A stretch of DNA of 64,000 nt from Vanessa cardui. Taxonomy: Eukaryota > Arthropoda > Insecta > Lepidoptera > Nymphalidae. The position numbers were made by a program, and so were the translations under genes. The notes under the pieces were generated by a model. It did not search any database. It saw only the letters and a program-made list of their open reading frames with translations, and was not told the DNA's origin. Below, piece by piece: positions 15,301 to 26,495 of this stretch. Numbering within the stretch: position 1 is the first letter of the stretch; every line of letters begins with the position of its first letter. The stretch lies in NCBI RefSeq assembly GCF_905220365.1, contig NC_061128.1:4464001-4528000 (forward strand), given 5' to 3'.

Positions 15301-16123
15301 CTTGGAAATGTTTACGATCCAAAGTCGAGTGAAATTAAAAAACAAAGACAAAACGCTGTAAAGCCACGAACGTATTACCTCTGGACATATTTCCAGTTCA
15401 ACGTGCAAACGGTCTCCAAGTCCGTTACGAGTGCGCGCGATTATATCATAATGTTTGGACATTACATAATTTAGCGAACAAAAGGCGAATATTTTGAGCC
15501 GTACCTCTAGTTTATGTCCGCGGGAAGGGTATTAAGGTAAATTGTACAATTGCGGGCACGGGCCAATCGTTAGCGGCCGCGGACGAACCGGGCCGACGTG
15601 ACGTCTGAGCGGCGACGTCGCATTGTTTCAGTTTTATGCGTGCCCGACCTTAGATTAAACGTTAACTCGGAGATTTATAGCGGTCATAGACAGGCTAGTT
15701 TCGTGGACGGAGAGATCTTTCGACGAAACGCTCAGGTTTCTTAAGAGCCCAATTTGTGTGAGCGCTTAATGCGCTGTCGTGCTCGTATGCATGCCCCGCC
15801 TTTTTTATTGCTGCCCCTAACTGTAAACAACACCCATTCTGTGTTTTTGTAAGGCCTTATTCGAGCTTTTAATTGCTATAACTCAATTTAGATTCATTTT
15901 CCTACAATAATTATACTAAGAAAATTTCGTTCTATATTTTTATAAGGTGACACAAATATCACGCAAGTACAAACCATATTGTATCGAGATTTACTTCTCA
16001 TGTACGTTACACAGTACATCAGAACGTATTTCATACTGAATTATTTCGTATTAATAAGCAGACAACGACCTAAGTTAAAAAAGTTTGAAAAACTCATAAA
16101 ATTGGTCGGATTCTTACACTCAC

Positions 16124-16269
16124 CAGTCTTCGCTTGGGCTTGATGAGGGGTCGGTTCTGTCCGTTCATCTTGTAGTATAACCCGCACGCGTTGCAGAGGT
16201 AGTGTCCGGTGCCGTCGCGTCGCCACAGAGGTGTGCTTGTCGCCCCGCAGTTGACGCACTCCCGACCCT
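16124..16269 (-). CDS. pnr: pannier coding exon 3 (N-terminal GATA zinc finger)
   Basis: The exon is 146 nt and encodes EGRECVNC through NRPLIKPKRRL. The finger is a perfect C-X2-C-X17-C-X2-C with the GATA hallmarks TPLWRRDGTGHYLCNACG. In this family the N-finger stabilises DNA binding and contacts FOG/U-shaped-type cofactors. The residue just after the third and fourth cysteine block is Tyr (GLYYKMNGQ), which fits pannier better than serpent (GLYHKMNGM) from memory. The acceptor is GTGTGTACAG with AG at 16271-16270, and its pyrimidine tract is weak. The donor is CTG|GTGAGT with GT at 16123-16122. Ending after the PKRRL segment in phase 0 matches the exon boundary I recall for vertebrate GATA4-6. 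The downstream C-finger exon is absent from the window. Confidence 0.95.
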
Positions 16270-16549
16270 CTGTACACACAACAATTATATTTAACACATT
16301 ATATCTTACATACAATGTTTCCAAATAAGTGGAAAAAAAATCAAAAATTAAAGATCTAATATTTGAAATGGATAAAACTATACTTCTAAATAGAATTGGG
16401 TAATATAATGATGACTTAGTAGCAATATATATTTTAAAAGAAATGGTTAATATGTTAATAAAAGTGAATAAACAACAAAAACAATACATAAACCATTAAT
16501 AAAATAATATGATAGGAAGCGATTTTAAAGTCTTGAATGGATGATTTAC
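16270..16549 (-). other. short intron between candidate microexon and exon 3
   Basis: This is 280 bp of AT-rich sequence bounded by GTAAAT and TACAG on the minus strand. If the microexon is not used, it is simply the end of the longer intron. Nothing else is recognised in it. Confidence 0.35.
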
Positions 16550-16564
16550 CTGTCTCCTGGCAGG
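16550..16564 (-). CDS. pnr: candidate 15-nt in-frame microexon of pannier
   Basis: On the minus strand a strong pyrimidine tract (TTTTCTCTCGTCTTCCCAG, AG at 16566-16565) is followed by 15 bases and then GTAAAT at 16549. The 15 bases are CCTGCCAGGAGACAG. Inserted between exon 2 and exon 3 they keep the frame and add no stop. The junction changes from SA-EGRECVNC to SA-ACQET-EGRECVNC. It lies 280 bp upstream of exon 3. Its acceptor looks stronger than that of exon 3. There is no transcript evidence. It could be a chance pair of splice-like sites, and even if real it may be alternatively spliced. Confidence 0.35.
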
Positions 16565-19500
16565 CTGGGAAGACGAGAGAAAACACATTCAGAAACATTA
16601 CCAATCAAATTTCACTATTTACTTAAACATGCAATAACACACGCTATTTAAATACTCTAACATAACCTACGGCTCATGTAGTTACATACTGTATTGCAAT
16701 TACTTAGAAAAATATAAAAATATTCAATTAACAAGGGAAAGCGAGTCAAGTTTCACTCGTGGAAAAATATCAAGATTTTTTTTAACACGCAAGGAAAAAC
16801 ATGGTGAAAGTAACGTTGCTTATTACTTAAAGCGAATACCCTATAATTAATAAAAATGCTTACAAAGTCTCAAGCAGTACTTATTACCAACATCACAATA
16901 AATATATCTAATGCGATCGAAATTTGAAATAAGAATCGAAATGAAATTAAAAATATAAACTACGAAGTCAAAAAAGATCTCTGTTATATTTTAAAAATGC
17001 TACAATTAAAATTAGCATTATGTTTATAGGAATACTTGATATATTTTATTCATACATAATACAAACAAAAAGCGAGTTCCTTAAAAAAAAAACATTGCAC
17101 AAACAGTCGAGAGCGATTTACCAAACAGAGCGTTAAGGAGCCATAAAGTATTACCTACATGCTAATTTTCACTATGTGTAATTGTATTATACGTACACAA
17201 GTTATAATTTCAAAGGCAAGCATTTCAACCGTAAAACGCATCCGCAGATCTATAAAAAGGCTTAGTTTAATGGCGTATTTTATATCAATTTTTTTTCATA
17301 CAAAAGCAATAAATCTAATCTCGAATGTTGAACAAAATATTATTAGATACAAGTACTATCGTAATGGCATGCTCTATTTTAATAAATATACATGCAAATA
17401 GTTAGTTAATCAGCCCCAGACGAGTAGCCCTCCGGGAAAATAAGTGTCTCTTCACGCAACTGTTTTAAACTTTTACTCCTTAAATACTTCTTAATACATT
17501 TTCCAATTTCGCCAAGGCTAAGATTTGATCTATAATATAACTTTTAAAACTTAGGATGTTGTAATTTTTTTAACGCTAAATCAATTTCACATCGTTCCAT
17601 TACTCGCGGAGAATATTCATATAGAAAACAAGCCGCCCCTAATCTTTCTCTAAACTCGATTACCAAATCGATTATTTATCGAGATCGATTTAAAAACCCA
17701 TTTAGTTCGTTCGCATCCTATCTTTAAAACGTGTTCACAGATTATAAATTGAAAATAGAAAAAATATTTCACGCAAAGATGAATTGCGCGTTTTTTTTTT
17801 AATATTATTTAAAAAACCCGTCAAAGTTAAACGGAAGTGCGAATCATTATTTCGAACGCAACACGTTTATTGCTCCAGAGACGGTATTGGTGTAGTTTAT
17901 CGTTAGATATCTACGCGATGATAGTACGTAGGTATGATGCGATCATCAAAGTCCCCAGGCAGACGCTGCCGCGCACTGAATAAATAATGGTTCCCGCGCA
18001 GGAATCTAACAAGAAAGGTGAAAGTGGTCGAATATCGAATAGAAAAAACATCCCGACCGAGCTCAGAATGTTTCTCGAGCTTAAGGCAGTATGGCCATTT
18101 ATCTTTTTTTTATGTAAAACCAGATCACAACCGGCAATTAAATCGCCCGGACCTTATCGAAAACTTATTGCGATCGAACCGACAACTCACTTTTTGGGCT
18201 AACCCTTTATTTTTTGTACGTCGATAAAGCCTGTAATTTGTTCCGAGATTTCTAATAAATAAACACCAATAACGATTATTACGAAAAAATAACAGGATAT
18301 TAAAAGCAACGTGAAGTTTTATGATAGTGTCTCTCGCACGGAGACCTATCAAATTCAATAGTAACATCTCCATTGATTTAAACATTTATGAAAGTCGGAC
18401 TGGCCTTAGGCGTTAGTGTTTAAATTTACAGCCACCAGCTCTGTCGATATAAGATTCACCCATATTATTAAAGATGGACATTTTTCTTTAATTGGTCGAC
18501 AGTTGGTACGTCGTTGTAATCCGATTTTTCATCACAAGTTAACTCCTTTAAATTGTGAGAAATATTGTTTCATTTCTGGTCTTGTTTTGACTATCGAATG
18601 ATCTACCGCCGCTCGCTCACTGGACGTGATTCTGACGTGAAATAAAGATACCATTTAGTGGGCACGTAACGGTGCCTGTCCAGCTAGAGATAAACCTATC
18701 CTGAACGACTGCAGAAGTTTGAGCAAAAAATTCCAGTGTTTGTTCAAAATTAGAATGCGGCGCGCTCTTTATTGCCCGGAGTGACGCGCGGTCGTGACGC
18801 GGCGATGCTACGTGACCGCGATAAAAGATTTTCATCTGCCATATTTACGTAGCCGAGTGGGCGGTTTTTATTTTTCGAGAGCCTCCGAGAGAGCGCACTC
18901 CGGCCTCGAAGAGTGCGCACAAAGTTTTCACACGCCCCTCTCGCGCTGGGAAAATATCTCATCGTATTAACCCTTTAGGACTGCTGACGTCGCAACTAAC
19001 GGATAAATCTAAACTCTCTGGAACTATCGATGCGTTCAATAAAAGAAGACCGAATGTTACTCCTGAATGAAATCTCGCCATAAAAACTGGAACATAGTCA
19101 CGTATAGCGCTTATACGAAGCCGGGTAATGTAATTTAAATGAAGGACTAATTTGCTCCCGTCTACCGTGACGCGCTCTCTCGGCGCATCGGCCCATCAAC
19201 ACGTAACGGTGAGGCTATTTTGCATACAAACCATTAAATTATTGCTTAAAACTTATTCTCTGTTGCGCCACAGAGGCTGTTATTACGCCTTAATTGTAGG
19301 TCTGTATGCAAATAGAAAATTGTATTCTCGTCGATGATCTTTGCTAGTTTTATTCAGTGTTTTTCACAGAATAGATAATTTAATATATTATCTTATTAGA
19401 TATCAGCTACAGTGAGGATGACAAGGCTATGCATAGGCGAAGCGGAGGAATAAAGTCATTTTTCACGGCGCCTGCACAGACCAATACTGCAGCGCTCATA

Positions 19501-21915
19501 TTTGCATTGGTTATTATCATACGGTCAGATAATTACGTGTGACGCCACTGCAACGAGCGGTTGCATCGAACCCTGTATAATTATACACATCGGTGATATG
19601 ACGCGAGCTTATTAAGACGGCTGATCGTGTCCGTGAGGGATATTTTGCTATCTAAAGAAGCCGAACGTTTTATTTCTCTACAACAATTTAATAATACATC
19701 ATTTTAATATAGAAATAATATTGATACTAAAATAATCGTTGTTATAATCATATCTAGATGGTAATAAAGGGTGTACGAACCCATTAATTACATAAATACA
19801 AAACACATTTAGCGGCCTGCAAGTACACTTTTATAATGAATTAATCACTGAAGTTCCGCCGAAGTCATATGCAAATTTCGAGTGTTGCATTGTATCCCAC
19901 ACTGTAGCGCTGTACAGACAGACCGTGACGGACCACTGTATTGTTACCTACCGCATATTGTTAAGTACAAGAATATTTAACACAAAATATTCATTAGTGG
20001 CTCGTTTCCAAACAGCTCGATAAATCTCTTTGTACTCTTAAAGAACTATCAAAACATGTAATTACCTACATAGAATTTTATTTCGTACCAAGAAACCTTG
20101 AACAAATAGAATTTATAAACTACAGTTTACATTTTGAATTTAAATATATGTAGAGATTAAAGATATGTATGTCATTTCTACTGCTAACCTAGTAAAATAG
20201 CGATATAAATTACTCTATGACTGAATGTTGTATGCACTCGATATTGATATAAATATAAAGTATAGCTTCTCTGTATTGTAATTGGGAGTTCGCCTTATAA
20301 GTAAATTAAATATCATCAACATTATCTATGCGAAATAGTACGGAGATGATCTGTTAAATTATTACAGTATGATTCTAATATGAAAGAATCGCACTCAACA
20401 AAAATAATAACACACTAAGAGAGCCGTCCCGGCTTCATTCCTCTTAGCCGGCGTGGCGTACAATCACACACGACGGAAAAACCATCTCGTATTTTTTATA
20501 CAATTTTAATATTTACATCAACTACATAGAGATCATAATTACATGCATTCTTTTGGGCAGTTGAACATAACTTTTTTCGTGAAATGTACGAGTCCGCTAA
20601 TTGGTTGCGCAACTTTCTGCGAAACATCTTTGTTGCTGCAACACTACGTGAGTTGCATAGAAACAGTCGTTTTGTATTATAGTTTGGATAAAAACAGTCT
20701 ATTATGAGTCATAAGACCTTTCGTTAAGGACTAGCTAAAGGTGCAACGGACTCGAGATACGATGCATTTGAATTATCGTTGAAACACTGGAATTGTAGTT
20801 TAAATTAAATGCCATTTAAGTGAACGTACCGAACGTATTGTTTTAGAAAGTACACAAAGAAACCATTTAGAAGTTTAAATTTACTATTGGATCATTGTAT
20901 TTGTCTTTAACTTAGATTAAATTTTATAAAATTGCATAGAACAAGAGATGTTTTCCTTGAATGTTCCAAATATTATGGCTTAAAGGTTTAGGAACGAAAA
21001 AAGCAACTGTAAACGGTTTTAACAATAACAAATGATATTAACAAACAATTGTGATAGATTGAAAATTTTAATTTCTTCTAAAATCCGCTTGTTTTATTGC
21101 ACTACAGCGAGGTCAGATCGGCAACAATGGAATGGGCTACATCCGGGCAGCCGCATTATCATAATATTGCTTCCAACAAAGAACATAAAACACAGAAATA
21201 CCATCAGTTAGTTTACTATAATACTTTTAAATCATTATTATATTTTTGGTACTCAGTGTCATTCTCTAGGCAAAATAAGTGATGCTATTTCTGTCAGCTT
21301 TCGCCATCTTTGCTTATTACCAAGAATCCGACGCTATGTATAAATTTGGGCCTATAGCATCAATTTATGCGCAGTTTGAACGTCCACTCAATACTATGTT
21401 TAGTGGTTAAGAAATTTATCGAATTATAAAGAACTATCACGCGTCTGCGAATATTTAATTATAAAAAATTGACCAAATTAAATACGTTAATTACTAACGA
21501 TTTTTTTTATTTTTATTAATGATCCGATTCTCATTAGGTATATTTAACTTTACCAACATTATAATTGTATTAGTTTATATTTGGGTGTATGATACACACT
21601 CGCACGAATCGATGGATCTAGTACATTATACCATGGAATATATAGGATACCTAGACGCTATTGTTTAATTAAAGAAAAAACTATGATTTAAATGTACCTA
21701 TGCCTAACGAAGCGGGTTGATTGCGGCCGGCGATTAATTATTATACAATTTACATAAAACAATACATTGAAAATGGAAGCATTTGTTAAGTGATCATAAG
21801 TGTGGTTAACTATTTTAATTATGTAATAAATAAAAGTGATTATATTTGACATCCACATCGGCCTTGTTAGCAAATAAACATCCTGAATGAATATCGAACG
21901 AGGCTTTCGCAAATG

Positions 21916-21955
21916 TTTTCCTTGAACCTAGTTTTAGAGGTCGGGCGCGTTTACT
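21916..21955 (+). repeat. 40-bp diverged direct repeat, copy 1
   Basis: It reads TTTTCCTTGAACC at the start and GCGCGTTTACT at the end. It matches 22719-22758 at 37 of 40 positions, in the same orientation and about 800 bp away. Weaker similarity seems to continue downstream (GAATAT...TTAAAA). Confidence 0.6.
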
Positions 21956-22091
21956 CGGAATTCCTTAACACAAACATACCTCTTAATGAAGTTTGAATAT
22001 GATAAACGAATTAAAAATATAAATATGCAAAGTCTATTTTTACTTATAGCAGAGAACTGAACTCCAGTGAACGGAAAGTGATTGACTTTTC

Positions 22092-22435
22092 GTATAGTAC
22101 GACACAAATTAGATGTAGCATCGGAAAATGCAATGTAATGAAAATAAAACCGATTACTGCCCATTTACACGACCAATAGAAATAGCTCCCTATAGCGCCA
22201 TTCGACGCTATTCGTCGCTATAGATTCACGCGTCAGAGAAAGCAAGTGCATGTTAATCGACGCGTCAAATTAACGAATATATTATTCCATATGATATTAC
22301 AAGTTATTACATTTGTGTAAAGATCATATTCACATGAGAAATAAATATTGATAACTTGGGATAGCGTACTCAATTCGGATGTGATCGGTTTTACGAATTT
22401 TGCCGATGCGACATCTAAGTTGTGTCGTACTATAC
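22092..22435. repeat. fold-back element with imperfect 37-bp inverted repeats
   Basis: The left arm is 22092-22128 and the right arm is 22399-22435. Read on opposite strands they match at 34 of 37 positions, starting GTATAGTACGACACAA, with three A/C differences. Inside the arms a further inverted match, TAAAACCGAT, occurs at 22146-22155 and 22384-22393. No protein is encoded in the 270 bases between the arms. This could be a MITE-like non-autonomous element or an ancient inverted duplication. I could not find clear target-site duplications. Confidence 0.6.
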
Positions 22436-22718
22436 CTTCTTTAATTTATTGGAATACAAAAACGTCACGTATGGTGCGTCATATTCATTCATAGATTACA
22501 CTGCAACAATATAAAACCTCTTTAGACGTCAATATAGGATAACATGAATCTTGTGCCGATGGTATACAACAAAATATTCCAAGAGCGGTAATCGAAATCG
22601 AGTGTTGCAGAAAGAACCGATGAGTTACGGTCTAATAGATAATGTTAAGGCTACCAATAAATCCTCAATTCTTATTGTGAATACGTTAACTGAATAGCGA
22701 GTGTGACTTCAACTAACA

Positions 22719-22758
22719 TTTTCCTTGAACCCAGATTTAGAGGTCGGGCACGTTTACT
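22719..22758 (+). repeat. 40-bp diverged direct repeat, copy 2
   Basis: This is the partner of 21916-21955. The differences are one T/C, one T/A and one G/A. The two copies lie on either side of the fold-back at 22092-22435. Confidence 0.6.
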
Positions 22759-25700
22759 AAGAACTACCGCAAAAGTTCAACATTACGAATGAATATCGAG
22801 TTAAAATCGTCATTAAAATTATATCAACAAAAACTTTAAATTTGATGTAAAAATAGTTCGAATGAAGTATTTAAAATCAATATCACAGCGGGGGTCGGTA
22901 CAATTATTTATTGTACTTGTACTAACAAGTATACAATGTCATAAATATAAACGAGGTGTTACACGTAGAATTAATGTTCGATCAAGACTCTATTCAGTAG
23001 CGTAAGAATACAGTTATAAATAACAAAAATTCATAACTGTTTATCAATTGCCTTTACAATTTAAAATATTCAAGAATTACGCTTTAAGTTTTTTTTTTTT
23101 TTAACAAACAGTGACAAGAACGCGTTCGCTTTAGAACCAGTTGTTAAAGCTTATTATGAGAAATTATTATAAAGACCGTAATAATCATTTAGAATAATAC
23201 GAATTAATATAACTACAATAAAACAATCTTCTAATACCTATACAAGATTGTTTTAAATTTCGAACATTATTTTGACTTATTACAGAGATTACTCATCAAA
23301 TTTAAATATATCCCGTGTATTCGTTAGATTAACTATTTAAATATTTTTGTTAATAATTATCCGTTATATAGTCGCTACGATTCTATGTAAAGTTCCTTAA
23401 TCGAATGAATTATGTGTATTTGTAGACGACAATAAATAAAATAAATAATAAGCAATTCTTTCTAAGTAATATTCAGGTAGCGATACCAACCGCTCTAATA
23501 ACATTTCGGTTTAAACAGAGGCGAATATCATCCAAGTCCCTAACGAAGTACGCCATTACTATTCGAATGATTGCCGATGTACCAGCGATCTATAAATCAT
23601 CACATAATTCAATAAGAATTGCGATTTCCGCCACCGATAAGAGCGGTATGATTATAATCGCGAGACGGCTTATTGACAACGCGGTTCTACTTTTTCTATC
23701 GTAATTAACGCCGTCTTTTTCACTACGAATCTAATTATCCATGAGAAACCCATTAACGAGATTAGATCCACGCCCGTGAGATCGGAACATGTTAATCAAA
23801 GTTGAAATTTCACAAATTATTGAATAACCATAATTGTGCTAAATTGAATGTTGGCATTAAATTTAATGTAAATTAAAGTCTTTAATGAGAGACAATAAAC
23901 GAGCGCCTTTTGTTCCCTACCATTGTCAATGCTTAACTATGAGAGTTATAATTACATATTTATGTATAAAATAAAGCGAACGTAATACAATTACTGTTGA
24001 GTAATTCTCAGTTATATGAATATTCGTCATATTATTGTGCTGGTTATTGCGAAAACTTGGTACAATTGTTGAGGTAACAATGGTCGCATTAGGAGCAGAG
24101 GTTAGTGGAACAATATTACGCGAATATAAGTTTTAATTGCATCTCCGAATTCGGTGTCTAATGTGTACAAATACACACATACATAAGTACGTTTATTGTT
24201 CAAAGATAATTATAGTGTTATTTAAATTAAAGAATACTAATTAACTCGCCATTTTTATACATAAATTAAACATTTTATACGGAATTCTATATTTAGATTC
24301 CGTTTATGAAATTAAAAACACTTCTCCAAAGTTAAATATTTTTGTAAATGTGAATTTTATTTAAGAAGTCGTAATGTATATTTGTTATTGATTGTTTTAA
24401 TTTAAATAAAAAAAAGATTTAATTATATCGTTTTAGTAAAACGTAGGTACGAAAGCGAGTAATTAATATGTAATTTCGAGTTACGGTGAGTTAATCTTAC
24501 ATATTTAAATATAAAGCAAACAAAGATGAGATGGCGATTCCATAAAAAGTTAATTCAGAAGATTGTCTTGAAAATTAAATAGAAATCCCCTTATCCGTTA
24601 AAACTCACGCAAAAACAATAGCTCTACAATTAGATAATGGGAAACCGACGAACTCGACTCACAGAAAATAATCAGCATGTTAACAACGATAGTTTTATCA
24701 TTGTACAACATTAGGGTTTTTTTTATAATTGAAACGCAGGCAGGCTCGTTCACCATTGATATTAGCACTGTGAGAAATGTCACACTTCCTCATACTCAAC
24801 CTTCAAACCGGAACAGAAGTGCAAAGTATTACTATGTGATGTTTGAATTAATTATGAAAAGGTTGTTTCTTTGCACAATATCTCATCACAAAATATTTAC
24901 ATAAATATGTAAAGATATCCCTTATTTATGATGACAGAGATGTATATTCAATATACATACACTTGGGTTACTTTTTATAAATTTCTCAAAACGATATTAA
25001 AAATTATAAAATCGCAAATTATACCTAATTATGATTAAAAAATTGTTTTGAATATAATTTTAACTAAATTAATATTTTCATATTCTTAATTAAAATAATA
25101 TTTTTGCATATAAACAATGCAATAAATTGCATGTAAAAGAGTCCGGATTTAAAACGGTATATTTCGTCAGTATATTATTCATATCTGAATTAATTAACGT
25201 GACTGCGTTTTGAATTTATTATTTACACAGACAGTTAAGGTCTCGAGCTAGGTCATAACTTTTCAAACTAAACAGCGAAACTCACCTACCGGAGTTATAT
25301 GCAAGTATGCCAAACCTAAGCGTTCAGATTAAAATAGTTATAAGTTCAATCTTTCTCAATTTAATACTTTATGTTCAACGTAATTAGATATTAGGTTAAT
25401 GTATATATAATGTTAGTAACCTCCACCGATTTAGTTGTTAAACCAAGCGTTAATCTCGTGACACCAACAAGAAACCACCGTGATGTACAAAAAACCGTGT
25501 AACCATCCCCAGTGCATCCACGCTTATCAGACCACATCATTTCCACAAATAGTAATCGAATAGAAATTAACTTTAAGTGTATGCCGTCGAATTAATCATG
25601 GCGCCCGATGCGACACAGCAATGAAATTCTAATTATAGCTACTTTAGCGCCCACCATCTCGTTACCGACCGAGCGAATAGACCAATTATATTATTTGATT

Positions 25701-25958
25701 TCACTGATTAGCAACTACGGATTTGGAAAGCAGTATTTAGATCTAATCGAAATGAAAATTGACTTCAAGAAGAAAATCAGCGACATCATTAGTTCGTTTG
25801 TAGTCATCGTTAGGCACTTGTAGGTATGTACGTATGTACTTATATATTTTAGTACATATCTAGGCATACCGTCTCGTGTCAGTGATCGGATAAGCGTGAG
25901 GACATGTATGTGAGTGCGAGCGAGGGCAGTGCAGTGCGTTCGGTCCGCGCGGACTCAC

Positions 25959-26495
25959 CGGCGCTAGTTCGCGTCTTGTTCGGTCGCGGTTTACTCTGCT
26001 GCTGCCCGCTATAACCCTTCCCCTGGTAGTTGTAGTAGTCGCCGGCGGCGGCGTTGTATTGCGTGTTGTATTCCCCAGAGGGCTGACTCTCCTGGGGACA
26101 CGAGTCCGGCTGCGCACCTTCACGTTGCTTGGAGGGCGGCGCGCCCATCATGGGCTTGACGTCACCGCAGAGCGGCAGCTCCTGCTGCTGCTGCATGAAA
26201 GCGACGCTCATCGCCGTGGCGTGCGCGACGGCCGCTTGGTAATCTTGCTGACCGAGCGCTGCCGCGGCGACGGAGTCGGGCGTGGAGTCTTTCGGTGGCG
26301 TAGGAGGGAATGAGAACAGGGGATGGGGATGAGGGTGCTGCGCTGGGGAGAGAGGCTTGTCGTTGGGCGCGCTATCCTGTTGGAAGCCGCCGCCCCAAGC
26401 GCCACTGCCCAAGGCTTTGGAGTCTAGCCAGGGGTGAAGCGGTGTGTGAAAGTGTGGCCTGCACACCTGCCCGCTGCCGCCGCTTAGCGTCCGAC
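25959..26495 (-). CDS. pnr: pannier coding exon 2 (activation region)
   Basis: The exon is 537 nt. The acceptor is a T-rich tract ending TTGTTCAG, with AG at 26497-26496. The donor is GCCG|GTGAGT, with GT at 25958-25957. The first codon is completed by exon 1. The encoded 179-residue segment begins GRTLSGGSGQVCRPHFHTPL, followed by HPWLDSK. It then carries the Pro-rich motif FSFPPTPPKDSTPDSV, which I recognise from insect pannier/serpent and vertebrate GATA4-6 activation regions. Next come an Ala-rich stretch, a short QQQQ run (MQQQQEL), VKPMM and a Tyr/Gln-rich tail. The exon ends in TRTSA, immediately before the zinc finger. It is strongly GC-rich against an AT-rich background, so long antisense open frames here are only shadows. 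The phase-1 end joins exon 3 to give SA-E-GRECVNC. Confidence 0.92.

Larger units (their letters stand above)
1..16123 (-). other. intron after exon 3 (partial), non-coding
   Basis: This begins at the GTGAGT donor of exon 3 and runs off the window without a recognisable acceptor or C-finger exon. No credible coding sequence is visible, and the open frames here are short and composition-driven. It holds a SINE/LINE-tail repeat (4075-4290), SINE-like fragments near 8593, 11286 and 12316, and a hairpin at 1319-1365. GC-rich islands at about 2930-3060, 5770-5830 and 15540-15640 stand out from the AT-rich background and could be cis-regulatory. That role is inferred from composition only. Confidence 0.6.
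16565..25958 (-). other. intron between exon 2 and the finger exon, non-coding
   Basis: About 9.4 kb lies between the exon 2 donor and the microexon or exon 3 acceptor. No gene is recognisable. It contains the fold-back element at 22092-22435 and the 40-bp diverged direct repeat at 21916 and 22719. A GC-rich stretch lies at about 18750-18950. Everything else appears as AT-rich single-copy sequence. Confidence 0.7.

Noticed and set aside
25262..25310. Minus-strand donor-like AG|GTGAGT near 25285
   Set aside because: No acceptor or coding stretch with the required phase was seen upstream, so an extra exon is not supported.
26059..26313. Plus-strand open frame opposite exon 2
   Set aside because: It is the antisense shadow of the GC-rich pannier exon; Arg-rich composition and no domain.
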